Of a stretch of 64,000 nucleotides of DNA, positions 9,001 through 16,698 are shown in pieces. Source of the DNA: Haliscomenobacter hydrossis DSM 1100 (GTDB lineage: Bacteria > Bacteroidota > Bacteroidia > Chitinophagales > Saprospiraceae); contig NC_015510.1 in assembly GCF_000212735.1 (NCBI RefSeq), positions 6,635,001-6,699,000 on the forward strand, written 5' to 3'. The stretch's first letter is position 1; each line of letters opens with the position of its first letter. The notes under the pieces were generated by a model that worked only from the letters and a program-made list of their open reading frames with translations, was not told the DNA's origin and made no database searches. The position numbers were made by a program, and so were the translations under genes.

Positions 9001-9192
9001 CTTCTCAAGGGCGGAACGCAGCAAGCCCTGGTTCTCCAGGGAGTCGATCTGCTTCCATTCTTTTGGATAGTCTTTCAGGGTCATTGGACGTTTGGTTGAA
9101 AAAGCATTTTTGCTGAACCCCGTCAAGATTACGAGTAAACTTGCTAGAGTTAGGAATGTCCATTGGATTAAGGATTTCTGATTGTTTTTCAT
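3052..9192 (-). CDS. bacterial alpha-2-macroglobulin family protein (2046 aa)
   Basis: A very large secreted or periplasmic protease-trap-type protein. I start it at the ATG at 9192 (MKNNQKSLIQWTFL..., a signal peptide) rather than the upstream one at 9240, which would put 16 extra residues in front of the signal. An N-terminal helical/TPR-like region of about 400 residues is followed by MG-type beta domains (FFLDRAIYRPGQTIYYKGIA is the typical MG2 signature). The bait/CUB-like region is rich in Ala and Pro. The thioester-type motif CSEQ is at residue 1495, followed by an alpha-helical toroid region (WSWFPGGTGSWYITQHLASGFGHL). Bacterial members commonly sit beside pbpC; no such gene is adjacent here. 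The gene is markedly G+C-richer than the islands later in the window. Confidence 0.93.
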   Translation of the reverse strand: MKNNQKSLIQWTFLTLASLLVILTGFSKNAFSTKRPMTLKDYPKEWKQIDSLENQGLLRSALEKVDILYARAKQEKESAQVLKALIYRCKYVSNLEENGEILSINRLREELSTADFPEKPIIQSMLGQLYQKYQDENYWRFNDRTTIEAYKPEDLATWSLEQIQDESAKLYLASVEDPRLRSSLLKTLDPIILPGVNAEGLRPTLFDLMAFRAITHFANSRSRISTPAYKFYIDSPLAFADAASFASASFPTKDETSYQRRALLLYQEVIKMHLNDAQPDALIDADLLRIDFVHENATLPNKDELYLTALDNLGKKYPTHPASAGAAYRTAQFYASKGRQYNAQDKNTEKYRLDLKKAKAICEDCIKKFPKSSGAQACKNLISSLLNRSISVQLEEVSGPKNPVLIQVGFRNSSKIFLRLVQLTPEQRDKHRKMRQEEGDAFLRKLKPLRKWNASLPDDGDLQEHFTELKTDGLELGFYALIAADDDAMGTKERRPAIAFFHVSNFGILTRNDDTGALNLVVVNRETGEPIPGVEATFFSNEYNRTSRVYEDVEMGKGKTDQDGFISSNIRNRSIRVRFIQGKDQLYLNDSYYSYSRELREDVTQNTYFFLDRAIYRPGQTIYYKGIAVENRPNEKPVILTNTKVTVTFFDANQQEIERKELVTNAYGSFNGTFVAPAGGLRGRMSLISSIGASSTSFNVEEYKRPTFEVTLKPLEGEAKLDDQISVKGEAKAFAGNNITGAKVTYRVVRQTRIPWWMMWRWGGYWPGNAEAQEIAIGETQTDDQGQFTVSFQAQPDRSVAPADKPEFQFTVYADVVDITGETHSTERSVTIGYVTLSVDLNLAERMDQSKTQHLGISTKNLDGQFQAAAGKIKIYRLQAPTQPYQNRLWEAPDRPSITEKDFRAAFPTLPFGKEDKPENWTKLDLILENNFNTAQNDSIALPMSQLAPGHYAVELSTQDAKGEKIEFTKFFQTYNSQTKQVPANTIFWKDWEKSSVEPGELANLLLASGLKDLKILLETEKDNRIRNRKWVNLQGWLEEGYTAREADRGNVQYLLAYVWKGRAYSDHLTLTVPWSNQELKVEYQSFRDKLKPGQDEEWRLRISGPKGEQVAAEMVATLYDESLDQFAANSWSMWPFSSQSYSAYRWGNQAFGAVSANYYIATRQEDEKGKAYPALNWFGYLYDGEEGDMRVGGRPRVAMMRSATMNDAMEQEESAPAPANAPAGGLNKPEAYALEKAAKDSDGVADKPVPTKTAPADFQPRTNLKETVFFMPELATDASGAIIIKFKMNEALTRWKFLGLAHTKDLKIGNTTRSVLTQKELMVQPNAPRFFREGDEIEFTAKVSNLSGQALNGTASLQLFDAVNGQAIDAAFANTNETKAFSVAIGQSAPLSWKLKIPVGGASAVTYRVMASAGSFSDGEENALPVLSNRMLVTETLPLFVRSKQTRNFTLASMAEGFKSSTMQPHQFTLEFTSNPAWLAVKSLPYLMEYPHECSEQIFSRFYANTLAAHVVDQHPKIRQVFDKWKNSATALQSNLRANQELKSVLLEETPWVLEAQSEEKQRQQIAILFDLDRMANEEVAAIGKLRERQMADGAWSWFPGGTGSWYITQHLASGFGHLAKLGVKPKLASDEMALKAIEYCDAQIAEAYENLKKAEREKRLKLSDDNLWDMYIHYLYTRSFYPKATSTKEATEARNYFIQQAKTYWTKKGNYQQGMLALALHRLEDKTTPAQIVKSLNERAIRSDELGMYWKSPAGYYWYEAPIETQSLMIELFAEVGKDDKAVDELKVWLLRNKQTTHWKTTKATSEAIYALLVTQGKVDMLADAQPVKLEFKQMKNKGSQAAIGKAQNDAEEGTGYFKTSWKGKDVQPGMEQVTVSNPNAGIAWGAMYWQYFEQLDKIKSFEATPLTLRKKLFKEEKTATGPKLREITANEPLRPGDKLIVRVELRSDRDMEYIHLKDMRASGFEPMNVLSQYKYQGGLGYYESTGDAATHFFIDYLRKGTYVFEYPIRVVHKGSFSNGISSIQCMYAPEFSSFSSGERVEVK

Positions 9193-9300
9193 CTTGGTAT
9201 GTTTATCAAGCACCGGATGCAAAGACTTATAAAAATACATAAAAATTGTCAGCTTTTTGGCTTTTTGTGCCTCCGATCCTTAACTATTTCTGATTAGAAT

Positions 9301-10362
9301 TTATTGTTTAGTGTGGTTAAAGCGTGTGATGTCCACCTCGGGATCCAAAATTGCATCCTCCAGGATCACGTTACTCAGGTGATGTGCCCAAAACGGTGCC
9401 AAAGAGGCTCCCTTCGTCCCCAATCCATTAAAAATCCACAACTGCTGGAATTGCGGGTGTTGTCCCAAAAAAGGCCTGCGATCCTTCACCGTAGGCCGTA
9501 TGGCCGCCCAGTGTTCGATCACTTCGTAAGGCATTTTGAGCACAGTATCCAAACGTTCCAGGAGTTCCAAACGGGCTTTCTCTGTGGGGGTGTCGTTTTC
9601 GAAATGCCATTCATAGGTGGCACCTACCCAGTACAGGTCATTGCCCAGGGGCGCGATGAAAGTGTTGTTTTGTTTGACGATCTGCTCAAAATCAGCCCCC
9701 GGAATCTTCACAATCAGCGCCTCCCCCTTGTCGCCACGAAAAGGCAGGTAATTGAAAAATGGATTGTGGATCGCCCCGAAACCTTCACAGAAAATAACCC
9801 CTCTGGCTTCAATGTCTTGATAAACTACCGCAGCTCTGTTTATTTTTAAATCGTTGTAATTGAAATTATTTTTACTCAGCTCATTTTTTCTGATCAATTG
9901 TTTTTGAAAAAAATCCAAAAATATGGCGACGTTGAGCTGGGCACTTTGCAGGGTTTGTCCATATGCGAGGGTAGGGTAGAGAAGGGTTTGGAAGTGCTCG
10001 GATTTGGTGTGATCACCCATGTAAGCCAGGTAGCCCGGATCACCAGCGCGGGCCAACCAGTCGTTTTCTTCTTTGGCGGAGCCGAGGGCACGCAGGATAC
10101 AACGCTCGTGGAAAAATGAGCCGCCGAGTTGTTGTTCCAGGGTTCGATAGGTTTCGCGGGCAAAAGGAATCAGTTCATCCACCCGCCAGGATTTGACAAA
10201 ATAGCGACCCGTTACAGGATTGATCAAACCGGCTGCACGGCGGGAGGCCGAGCCTGAGCCGTCGGGGTCGATCACAAAAATGGATGCGCCTTGTGTTTCG
10301 AGAAAATGCGCGAGTAAGGAACCCGCCAAACCTTGGCCAACGATCAGAAAATCAACTTTCAT
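9301..10362 (-). CDS. FAD-dependent oxidoreductase (DAO family)
   Basis: A 353-residue flavoprotein starting MKVDFLIVGQGLAGSLLAHFLE; GxGxxG with the downstream acidic residue (VIDPDGSG) is the FAD-binding Rossmann motif. I prefer the ATG at 10362 over one three codons upstream because the beta strand begins immediately. A mid-protein segment (YLPFRGDKGEALIV) and the C-terminal RPTVKDRRPFLGQHP and GLGTKGASLAPFWAHHL are typical of glycine/D-amino-acid-oxidase-like enzymes, including the oxidase half of MnmC. There is no methyltransferase half. Substrate unknown, probably an amine. Confidence 0.85.
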   Translation of the reverse strand: MKVDFLIVGQGLAGSLLAHFLETQGASIFVIDPDGSGSASRRAAGLINPVTGRYFVKSWRVDELIPFARETYRTLEQQLGGSFFHERCILRALGSAKEENDWLARAGDPGYLAYMGDHTKSEHFQTLLYPTLAYGQTLQSAQLNVAIFLDFFQKQLIRKNELSKNNFNYNDLKINRAAVVYQDIEARGVIFCEGFGAIHNPFFNYLPFRGDKGEALIVKIPGADFEQIVKQNNTFIAPLGNDLYWVGATYEWHFENDTPTEKARLELLERLDTVLKMPYEVIEHWAAIRPTVKDRRPFLGQHPQFQQLWIFNGLGTKGASLAPFWAHHLSNVILEDAILDPEVDITRFNHTKQ

Positions 10363-10401
10363 GGAATACATCTAATAGCCGCAGGGCGGCTATGGGTTTG
10401 A

Positions 10402-10487
10402 TTTTCGCCCGCAGATCGCGCAGATTCACGCAGATTATGATCTTCTTGAAAAAATCTGCGTGAATCTGCGCGATCTGCGGGCGAAAA
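10402..10487. repeat. perfect 35-bp inverted repeat of CGCAGAT-type words
   Basis: The arms at 10402-10436 and 10453-10487 are exact reverse complements around a 16-nt loop. Each arm reiterates short words of the type GCAGAT(T)-CGC. It is flanked by small palindromes of the type CCGCAGGGCGG and CGCCGTAGGCGG. It lies between two minus-strand genes and is a member of the dispersed repeat family seen elsewhere in the window. Confidence 0.9.
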
Positions 10488-10518
10488 AATTTCTTATTAT
10501 TCGCCGTAGGCGGATGGA

Positions 10519-10881
10519 TTATCCAAGACTCTCCAGCTCCGCCTGGACTTTTTTGGGCAAACTTTTTACAATCAAATTATAGGAATGATCAATCAATTCC
10601 TGGAGCAACTTATTGCTCAAACCCGTTTCACAATTCACGGTGTTCCAGTGCTGTTTGTTCATGTGGTAGCCAGGGAAAATGTCATCCGGGTGGGTTTCCC
10701 GCAATTCGATGGCCCAGTCTGGCTCACACTTGAGGTTGATGGTTTGGATGTCCGCATCCAGTGGTGCAAGGGCAAAAATTTTGCCCATCACTTTAAACAC
10801 CATCGTCGTTTCGCCGAAAGGAAAACCGTCTTCCACGCCTTTTTTGGCCAGGCAATACGCACAAATTTCTTCGATGTTCAT
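10519..10881 (-). CDS. MmcQ/YjbR family protein
   Basis: A 120-residue protein of the MmcQ/YjbR (CyaY-like fold, double-wing) family. Signatures are the N-terminal IEEICAYCLAKKGVEDGFPFGE, then VFKVMGKIFALAPLD, LKCEPDWAIELRE, GYHMNKQHWNTV and a C-terminal helix LIDHSYNLIVKSLPK. The length is normal for the family. These proteins are usually annotated as DNA-binding, but the biochemical role is poorly defined. It is separated from the oxidoreductase downstream by a repeat hairpin. Confidence 0.9.
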   Translation of the reverse strand: MNIEEICAYCLAKKGVEDGFPFGETTMVFKVMGKIFALAPLDADIQTINLKCEPDWAIELRETHPDDIFPGYHMNKQHWNTVNCETGLSNKLLQELIDHSYNLIVKSLPKKVQAELESLG

Positions 10882-11013
10882 TGATCAAACTTTTTTAAAC
10901 AAGCTCTAAATGTACGTAAAACACTGCCATTTTGAAATGGAAATAGGGTATTATTCATTCATGTTTTGCAACTTCATGCTTTTTTATTGTGTTTATTGGA
11001 AAAAACACCAAAC

Positions 11014-11973
11014 ATGGACACCAAGCAGCTCATCAAGGGTATTCATCACGTCACCGCCACCGTCAACGACGCCCAGGAAGATTATCATTTTTACACCCGC
11101 ACCCTGGGGATGCGTTTGGTGAAAAAGACCGTAAATTTTGACAACATCCGCGTGTATCATTTTTATTACGCTGATCGGATGGGCACACCCGGCACCATTT
11201 TCACTACTTTTCCTTACAAAGGCCAGCCCAAAGTCAAAACCGGGGAGGAAGGTACGGGTATGATCATTGCCACTGCTTTGTCTGTCCCTTCCTCAGCCTT
11301 GGCTTTTTGGGACCAGCGCCTGCGTGAAAAAGGCACCAAAGTTACCCATGGAGAACGTTTTGGACAACCCTACTTGTGGTTCCGCGATCCTGCGGATTTA
11401 CAAATCGAACTGATCGGTGATTCAACCGATACCCGTGCAGCCTGGCTCAACAGCGAGGAACCCGCTATTACGGAAGCTACGGCCATTCGGGGCATTCACC
11501 ATGTCACACTTTCTATTGCCCCCGAACATTGGGACAAAATGATTGAATTTTTGAGTACGGATATGAACATGAGTATCGCTGCGCAAGAGAACAACCGCAT
11601 TCGTTTCGACGTCAATGGCGGCGGCGCGGGCAATTACCTGGAAATCCGCAAGGACGCCCACGCCCAGCCCGGCAAAAACGGCATTGGCACGGTACACCAC
11701 GTGGCCTGGAAAGTGACCGACGACGAGGCCTTGATGGCCATGCACGCCCGGGTGACCGAACTTGGTTTTGCGCCCACCGAAATGAAAGACCGCAAGTATT
11801 TTCATTCCATTTATTTCAAACCGTATGCCGGGATGTGGTTCGAAATTGCGACCATGCAACCCGGATTTGCCATCGACGAACCGGAAGCTGAATTGGGGAA
11901 TAAATTGTTGCTGCCAGAATGGGAAGAGGTGAAACGTGCTGAAATCGAAGCTGCTTTGCCGCAGTTGAGTTGA
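11014..11973 (+). CDS. ring-cleaving dioxygenase, two VOC domains (MhqO/LinE-like)
   Basis: A 319-residue protein with two glyoxalase/VOC modules: GIHHVTATVND at the start and RGIHHVTLSIAP at about residue 160. The C-terminal module ends in YFHSIYFKPYAGMWFEIAT, the pattern of the (hydro)quinone extradiol dioxygenase branch, in which one His, a second His and a Glu bind Fe(II). I start at 11014 (MDTKQL) because the upstream in-frame ATG at 10966 adds a hydrophobic stretch absent from the family. It probably acts on hydroquinone-type or catechol-type aromatics; the exact substrate is inference. Monocistronic by position. Confidence 0.88.
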   Translation: MDTKQLIKGIHHVTATVNDAQEDYHFYTRTLGMRLVKKTVNFDNIRVYHFYYADRMGTPGTIFTTFPYKGQPKVKTGEEGTGMIIATALSVPSSALAFWDQRLREKGTKVTHGERFGQPYLWFRDPADLQIELIGDSTDTRAAWLNSEEPAITEATAIRGIHHVTLSIAPEHWDKMIEFLSTDMNMSIAAQENNRIRFDVNGGGAGNYLEIRKDAHAQPGKNGIGTVHHVAWKVTDDEALMAMHARVTELGFAPTEMKDRKYFHSIYFKPYAGMWFEIATMQPGFAIDEPEAELGNKLLLPEWEEVKRAEIEAALPQLS

Positions 11974-12005
11974 AAAATTGGCCTATTTTGCAGCAAAATT
12001 GAAAT

Positions 12006-12830
12006 ATGAAATCGCTTTTATCTGCGCTGATCATTTTGACCAGCACGATTTGTATTGCCGCTCAAAACCTCAAGTTTGCCATTCACCTCAATGATCCTGA
12101 GCTTTTTCGGGGAGAAAAACTGGTTGCGGAAATGGTGGAAACCTGTACCTCGGCACTGGACAAAGAAGTTGCCAAAGCGAAAACTATTTCCCGCTATGAC
12201 GCTACACAAAAGCTCATTTTAAAGGAGCAGTACCGGGCGGATAAACTTGTCTCCAGGGATACGTTCACCTATTTTAGTCCGGGAGGGTTGAAAAAAATGC
12301 GCATTTCAGAAACCTGGTCTGAAACTGGGGAATACCAGCGCAAAACCCAAAACTACGTCTACAACGACCGTGATTTTCTGGTGCGTATCCGGGATTTTGA
12401 CGCCAAAGGATACCTTACGCACGAAAGCCGGCTAAAAAATAACGGCAAAATGCTTCCGTATTTGTTGGATAAATTTGACAACCAGGACAACCTACAAGGC
12501 GCTACCGAAGAGGCCGATTTCCTTTTTGATGAGAATCGGTATGTAGTCAAAAAAATAAATCCGCTGGGAAAAGTATTCTCGCGGGATACTTTTGTTTTGG
12601 ATATTCGTCAAAGCGCACTTTATCCGGGCAAAGGAGAAGTATACAATGAGCAAGGTGAAGTGGCACAAACCATTGCAGGCAATTCCAAATACACCTTTGA
12701 ATACCGCTACGATGAGCAAGGAAACTGGGTTGAAAAAAAGCGCTTTCAGGTACTCAAATCGAATGAAAAAGAGAAAAAAACCTTGCTGGAGAAGTGGGAG
12801 CGAAAATTGATATATACAGAGAAAAGATGA
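12006..12830 (+). CDS. secreted hypothetical protein with YD-like repeats
   Basis: A 274-residue protein with a clear signal peptide (MKSLLSALIILTSTICIAAQ, cleavage after the AQ region). The mature part has repeated aromatic-aspartate strands such as TFTYFSPGGLKKMRI, NYVYNDRDFLVRIRDFDAKGY and EYRYDEQGNWVEKKRF, reminiscent of the YD/RHS-type beta repeats common in Bacteroidota exported proteins. There is no sorting domain at the C terminus. It lies 32 bp after the dioxygenase on the same strand. Function unknown. Confidence 0.75.
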   Translation: MKSLLSALIILTSTICIAAQNLKFAIHLNDPELFRGEKLVAEMVETCTSALDKEVAKAKTISRYDATQKLILKEQYRADKLVSRDTFTYFSPGGLKKMRISETWSETGEYQRKTQNYVYNDRDFLVRIRDFDAKGYLTHESRLKNNGKMLPYLLDKFDNQDNLQGATEEADFLFDENRYVVKKINPLGKVFSRDTFVLDIRQSALYPGKGEVYNEQGEVAQTIAGNSKYTFEYRYDEQGNWVEKKRFQVLKSNEKEKKTLLEKWERKLIYTEKR

Positions 12831-13038
12831 AATAGACGGTAAAAACAAGGTTCAAAAAGTCAAAATACGGCAACTTTTAGCGCTTTTTTGCCGACTAATC
12901 CGCTGGTGGCAATGAAATAGTTACATTTTTTGCACAAAAAACTTATATTGCCCTTTAAAATTTGTTACAACGTAACAGCGCTTACGTCACAAGGGAACCA
13001 CTTATTTTGAAACTACCCTTTACAGCGGAGAGAAAACC

Positions 13039-15231
13039 ATGATTTACGACGGCTTTCCAATATATCAACAACTCGACAAAATGGACTGTGGTGCAACCTG
13101 TCTACGGATGATCGCACGCCATTATGGTCGGTTTTATTCTCTGGAGTACCTGCGCGAGTTGAGTCATGTAGGTCGTCAAGGGGTAACTTTGCTGGGCATC
13201 AGCGACGCAGCGGAGGCCGTTGGCATGCAAACCCTGGCGGTAGAAACCACTTTTGAGCAATTGTCTTCCGTAATCCCTATGCCTTGTGTGGTGCATTGGG
13301 AAAACGAACACTTCGTAGTCATATACCGCATTTACAAAAACCGCGTTTGGATTGCCGACCCGGCTAAAGGCCGTTACCAACTGGATAAGGAGGAGTTTTT
13401 GCGCCATTGGGTCATTGAGTCTGATGAAGCTGAACCACATGGTATTGTTTTGTTGATGCAAACCACCCCCGAGTTTTATTCGCGTGATGGCGAAAAACAA
13501 AACAAGGGTGGTATTGGCTACATTGCCAAGTATTTCCGCAATTATTCCAACCTGGTCATCCAACTCTGTGTGGGTTTGTTTTTGGGCATGTTGTTGCAAC
13601 TCATCTTCCCCTTCCTCATTCGAGGCGTTGTGGATGTGGGCATTGGCAACCGCAACCTCAATTTTATCACCTTGGTGCTGGTTGCGCAAGGGGTTTTGTT
13701 CCTCACTCAGGTTTTGGTGGAATACATCCGTACTTTTATTCTACTACACGTTGGGGTACGGGTCAACATCAGTTTGATTTCCGATTACCTGATCAAACTC
13801 ACCCGCCTGCCGATTCGATTTTTCGACAGCCGGGTTACGGGCGATTTGTTGCAACGCATTTCCGATCATGAGCGCGTACAGCGCTTTTTGAGTTCCACTA
13901 CTTTACTTTCCGCATTTTCTTTTTTCAACCTCCTGGCTTTTGGTATCATCCTGGCCTATTGGAACGTGAAGGTATTTTTGGTGTTTTTAATCGGCACTTT
14001 TGTCAATTTCCTCTGGGTGAGTTGGTTCATGCAAAAACGGCGTGATCTGGATTATCGGCATTTTGCCCAATCTTCTGAAAACCAGGTCAACCTGATGGAG
14101 ATGGTCAACGGTATGCAGGAAATCAAACTCTACAACGCCGAAAAACAAAAACGCTGGGCCTGGGAACGCGGCCAAGCCCGTCTGTTCCGCACCAATATGA
14201 GCGAACTGCGGGTAGAGCAAATGCAAAGAGCCGGTGCAGTGGCCATCAATGAGGGCAAAAACCTCCTGATCATCTACCTCATTGCACAAGCCGTAGTCAA
14301 TGCCCAAATGACGCTGGGCATGCTGGTGGCGGCGCAGTACATCATCGGACAACTCAATAGCCAGATCAATCGGTTGGTCGACTTCCTGCAATCCTGGCAG
14401 GAGGCCTCCATCAGCATGGAGCGCATCAACGAAATACACCTCAAAGAGGACGAAGAGAATCCGCAGGAAAAAATGACCATTTTGCCCGAAACGGGAGACA
14501 TCGTTGTTGACAACCTCAGTTTCCACTACGAAGGCCCTAATTCACCGATGGTTTTGAAGGGGGTTGAATTCCGCATTCCCAAAGGAAAAACCACCGCCAT
14601 CGTAGGCCGCAGCGGAAGTGGAAAAACCACCTTGCTCAAACTCCTGCTCAACTTTTACGAACCCAACGAAGGCACCATCCGTGTTGGAGATGTGCTGATG
14701 CGCAACCTCAGCAACCGCATCTGGCGCGAAAAATGTGGGGTGGTGATGCAGGAAGGGTACATTTTTAACGATACCATTGCCCGTAATGTGGCTTTGGGCG
14801 ACGAGATCATCGACAAAGAAAAACTGCTGCGGGCCGTCAAAGTGGCCAATATTCAAAGTTTCATCGAGTCTTTGCCGATGGGCTACAATACCAAAATCGG
14901 CTCCGAAGGACTGGGTTTGAGCCAGGGGCAAAAACAACGTTTGTACATTGCCCGGGCAGTATACAAAAACCCGGATTACCTCTTCTTCGACGAAGCCACT
15001 ACGGCCCTGGATGTATTCAACGAGATGGTCATCATGGAGAACCTCAACGAGTATTTCCGCCGCAAAACCCTGATCATCGTGGCACACCGCCTCAGCACAG
15101 TCATGAATGCCGACAACATCATCGTCCTGGAGGATGGCGAAATTGTAGAGCAAGGCACCCACTCAGAACTCACGTATTTGCGGGGAGCTTATTACCAGTT
15201 GGTGAAGAATCAGTTGGAATTGGGTTCGTAA
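13039..15231 (+). CDS. peptidase-domain ABC exporter (C39 PCAT, bacteriocin/peptide type)
   Basis: A 730-residue protein combining three modules. The N-terminal C39 papain-like peptidase (residues 1-130) has catalytic Cys17 in MDCGATCLRM, a Gln just upstream at 10-11, His in CVVHWENEHFVV and Asp in IADPAKG. A six-helix ABC transmembrane domain spans about 165-450. The nucleotide-binding domain has Walker A GRSGSGKTT, signature LSQGQKQR and Walker B YLFFDEAT. Such proteins cleave a double-glycine leader and export the peptide. It pairs with the HlyD-type protein 142 bp downstream. I see no leader-peptide gene nearby, so the substrate is probably encoded elsewhere. Confidence 0.93.
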   Translation: MIYDGFPIYQQLDKMDCGATCLRMIARHYGRFYSLEYLRELSHVGRQGVTLLGISDAAEAVGMQTLAVETTFEQLSSVIPMPCVVHWENEHFVVIYRIYKNRVWIADPAKGRYQLDKEEFLRHWVIESDEAEPHGIVLLMQTTPEFYSRDGEKQNKGGIGYIAKYFRNYSNLVIQLCVGLFLGMLLQLIFPFLIRGVVDVGIGNRNLNFITLVLVAQGVLFLTQVLVEYIRTFILLHVGVRVNISLISDYLIKLTRLPIRFFDSRVTGDLLQRISDHERVQRFLSSTTLLSAFSFFNLLAFGIILAYWNVKVFLVFLIGTFVNFLWVSWFMQKRRDLDYRHFAQSSENQVNLMEMVNGMQEIKLYNAEKQKRWAWERGQARLFRTNMSELRVEQMQRAGAVAINEGKNLLIIYLIAQAVVNAQMTLGMLVAAQYIIGQLNSQINRLVDFLQSWQEASISMERINEIHLKEDEENPQEKMTILPETGDIVVDNLSFHYEGPNSPMVLKGVEFRIPKGKTTAIVGRSGSGKTTLLKLLLNFYEPNEGTIRVGDVLMRNLSNRIWREKCGVVMQEGYIFNDTIARNVALGDEIIDKEKLLRAVKVANIQSFIESLPMGYNTKIGSEGLGLSQGQKQRLYIARAVYKNPDYLFFDEATTALDVFNEMVIMENLNEYFRRKTLIIVAHRLSTVMNADNIIVLEDGEIVEQGTHSELTYLRGAYYQLVKNQLELGS

Positions 15232-15354
15232 GATAGTTGAGAAGGTTGAGAAGTTGAGAAGGTTGAGGCTACCGCAAGAATGGGTTTGAGTGTGATGTGT
15301 GGGTGTGGAGGTGTGCATGTCGCTCGCGGTAGCCTCAACCTCCTCAACTTTCTA
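15232..15354. repeat. inverted repeat of GTTGAG words (copy 1)
   Basis: Between the exporter and HlyD genes, several GTTGAGAA words lead to GGTTGAGGCTACCGC (15261-15275). Its exact reverse complement is at 15326-15340, followed by complementary CTCAAC words. A related element lies at 57851-57980. Transcription would form a large hairpin inside the operon. Confidence 0.8.
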
Positions 15355-15373
15355 AACCTGCTAAACCAGCAAA

Positions 15374-16672
15374 ATGAAAGAACTAGAAAATATCGAAATA
15401 CGCAGTGAGGAAGTACAGGAAATCCTGGGTACACCACCTTCGTGGATGGTGCGTTGGGGTAGCCTTACGGCACTGGCTATTTTTGTACTGTTGATGTGGC
15501 TGGCTTTTTTGGTCAAATATCCGGATGTGGTGGAGGCCGATATTCGGCTCGTTTCTAAAGACCCGCCCGTACGTTTGACGGCACCCAATGCCATCCGGAT
15601 TGATGAGGTTATTGTGCGCAACAACACCCAGGTGGATTCCGGAGAAGCGTTGCTTGCCTTTCGCAGCACCGCCAATTTTCGACACGTGCTTACGCTCGAA
15701 GATTACATCACCGCGCTGCCGGGGTTACGCGATGAAGACCTGCTGAAATTTAAAGTTCCTAACAATTTGGTTTTAGGTGAGTTACAAGCTGATTTGTATG
15801 ATTTTCAGGATGTGCAAATCAAATACAACTCGGAAATGTACAAGAACCTTTCGACTTCAGATTTGCGCTCTTCCCAGAGTAGAATCAGCCGCCTGGACCG
15901 CAGTTTGGACTACCAAAAAGAAATGCGGCAACAAATCCGGGAGCAGATTGCCGAGGCAGAGCAAGAACGAAAAAATAAGGAGCACCTGGTCTCCGTTGAT
16001 CAAGCTTCACAAGACGATGTCAACAAGGTGCTGCGGCGCATCATGGAATTGAATAAAGAACTGGCGCGCACAGAAAGTGAAATTCGTGACCGTGAATCAG
16101 AAATTTCCGCACTGCGCATCAAAGTGCGGAGTATGGAGAGTGGCGCAGACAAGGAAACCAACTTTGCCTCAGAAGTATTGCGGGAGTCCTTTTTGCGCTT
16201 GCGCGCAGGCGTCATTACCTGGAAACAACAACACATCATCGAGGCACCAACCAGTGGTTTGGTGCAAATCATTGGCCGCAATGTTTCGGAAAACAACTTT
16301 GTATACAAGGATGAACCCTTGCTGACCATTGTGCCCGTGCGGGATAAAGAAATCATTGGCCGAATGTTTATCCCCTTCAACCGTTCTGGAAAGGTAAAAC
16401 TCAATCAAAAAGTAATCGTGCGTTTGGAAAGTCTGGATTATCAGGAATACGGCGTTTTACAAGGTGAAGTGTCCTGGAAATCCTTGTCTCCACGCGACGA
16501 TGGCCAGAAGGTAGAAGTGCCGATTGAAGTCAGATTTCCGCAGGGTATGGTGACTTCCGCAGGAAAACAAGTGCCCACCGAAGAAGAGCTTTTTGGCGAA
16601 GCACGCATCATCACTGAGGAACGGCGGTTTATTGAACGGATCTTTTCGGGAATTCGGGGGTATAGTTATTGA
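15374..16672 (+). CDS. HlyD-family periplasmic adaptor (membrane fusion protein)
   Basis: A 432-residue adaptor for the peptide exporter. A short cytoplasmic N terminus and one membrane helix at about 30-50 (LTALAIFVLLMWLAFLVKY) are followed by a first lipoyl half with VDSGEALLAF. A long coiled coil runs from about 150 to 265, with heptads rich in Arg, Glu and Gln. The second lipoyl half has IEAPTSGLVQIIG, and a beta-barrel region with EPLLTIVP and KVIVRLES follows. The family links an inner-membrane ABC exporter to a TolC-like outer-membrane channel, which is not encoded nearby. Confidence 0.92.
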   Translation: MKELENIEIRSEEVQEILGTPPSWMVRWGSLTALAIFVLLMWLAFLVKYPDVVEADIRLVSKDPPVRLTAPNAIRIDEVIVRNNTQVDSGEALLAFRSTANFRHVLTLEDYITALPGLRDEDLLKFKVPNNLVLGELQADLYDFQDVQIKYNSEMYKNLSTSDLRSSQSRISRLDRSLDYQKEMRQQIREQIAEAEQERKNKEHLVSVDQASQDDVNKVLRRIMELNKELARTESEIRDRESEISALRIKVRSMESGADKETNFASEVLRESFLRLRAGVITWKQQHIIEAPTSGLVQIIGRNVSENNFVYKDEPLLTIVPVRDKEIIGRMFIPFNRSGKVKLNQKVIVRLESLDYQEYGVLQGEVSWKSLSPRDDGQKVEVPIEVRFPQGMVTSAGKQVPTEEELFGEARIITEERRFIERIFSGIRGYSY

Positions 16673-16698
16673 TGAAGGTATCTTGCTAAAAAAAATAA

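Noticed and set aside
3148-9099. Many long plus-strand open frames opposite the alpha-2-macroglobulin gene
   Set aside because: They are Phe/Gly/Val-rich shadows of a G+C-rich gene and show no domain or signal.
13600-15231. Antisense frames within the exporter gene
   Set aside because: Shadow frames opposite a well-supported coding sequence.
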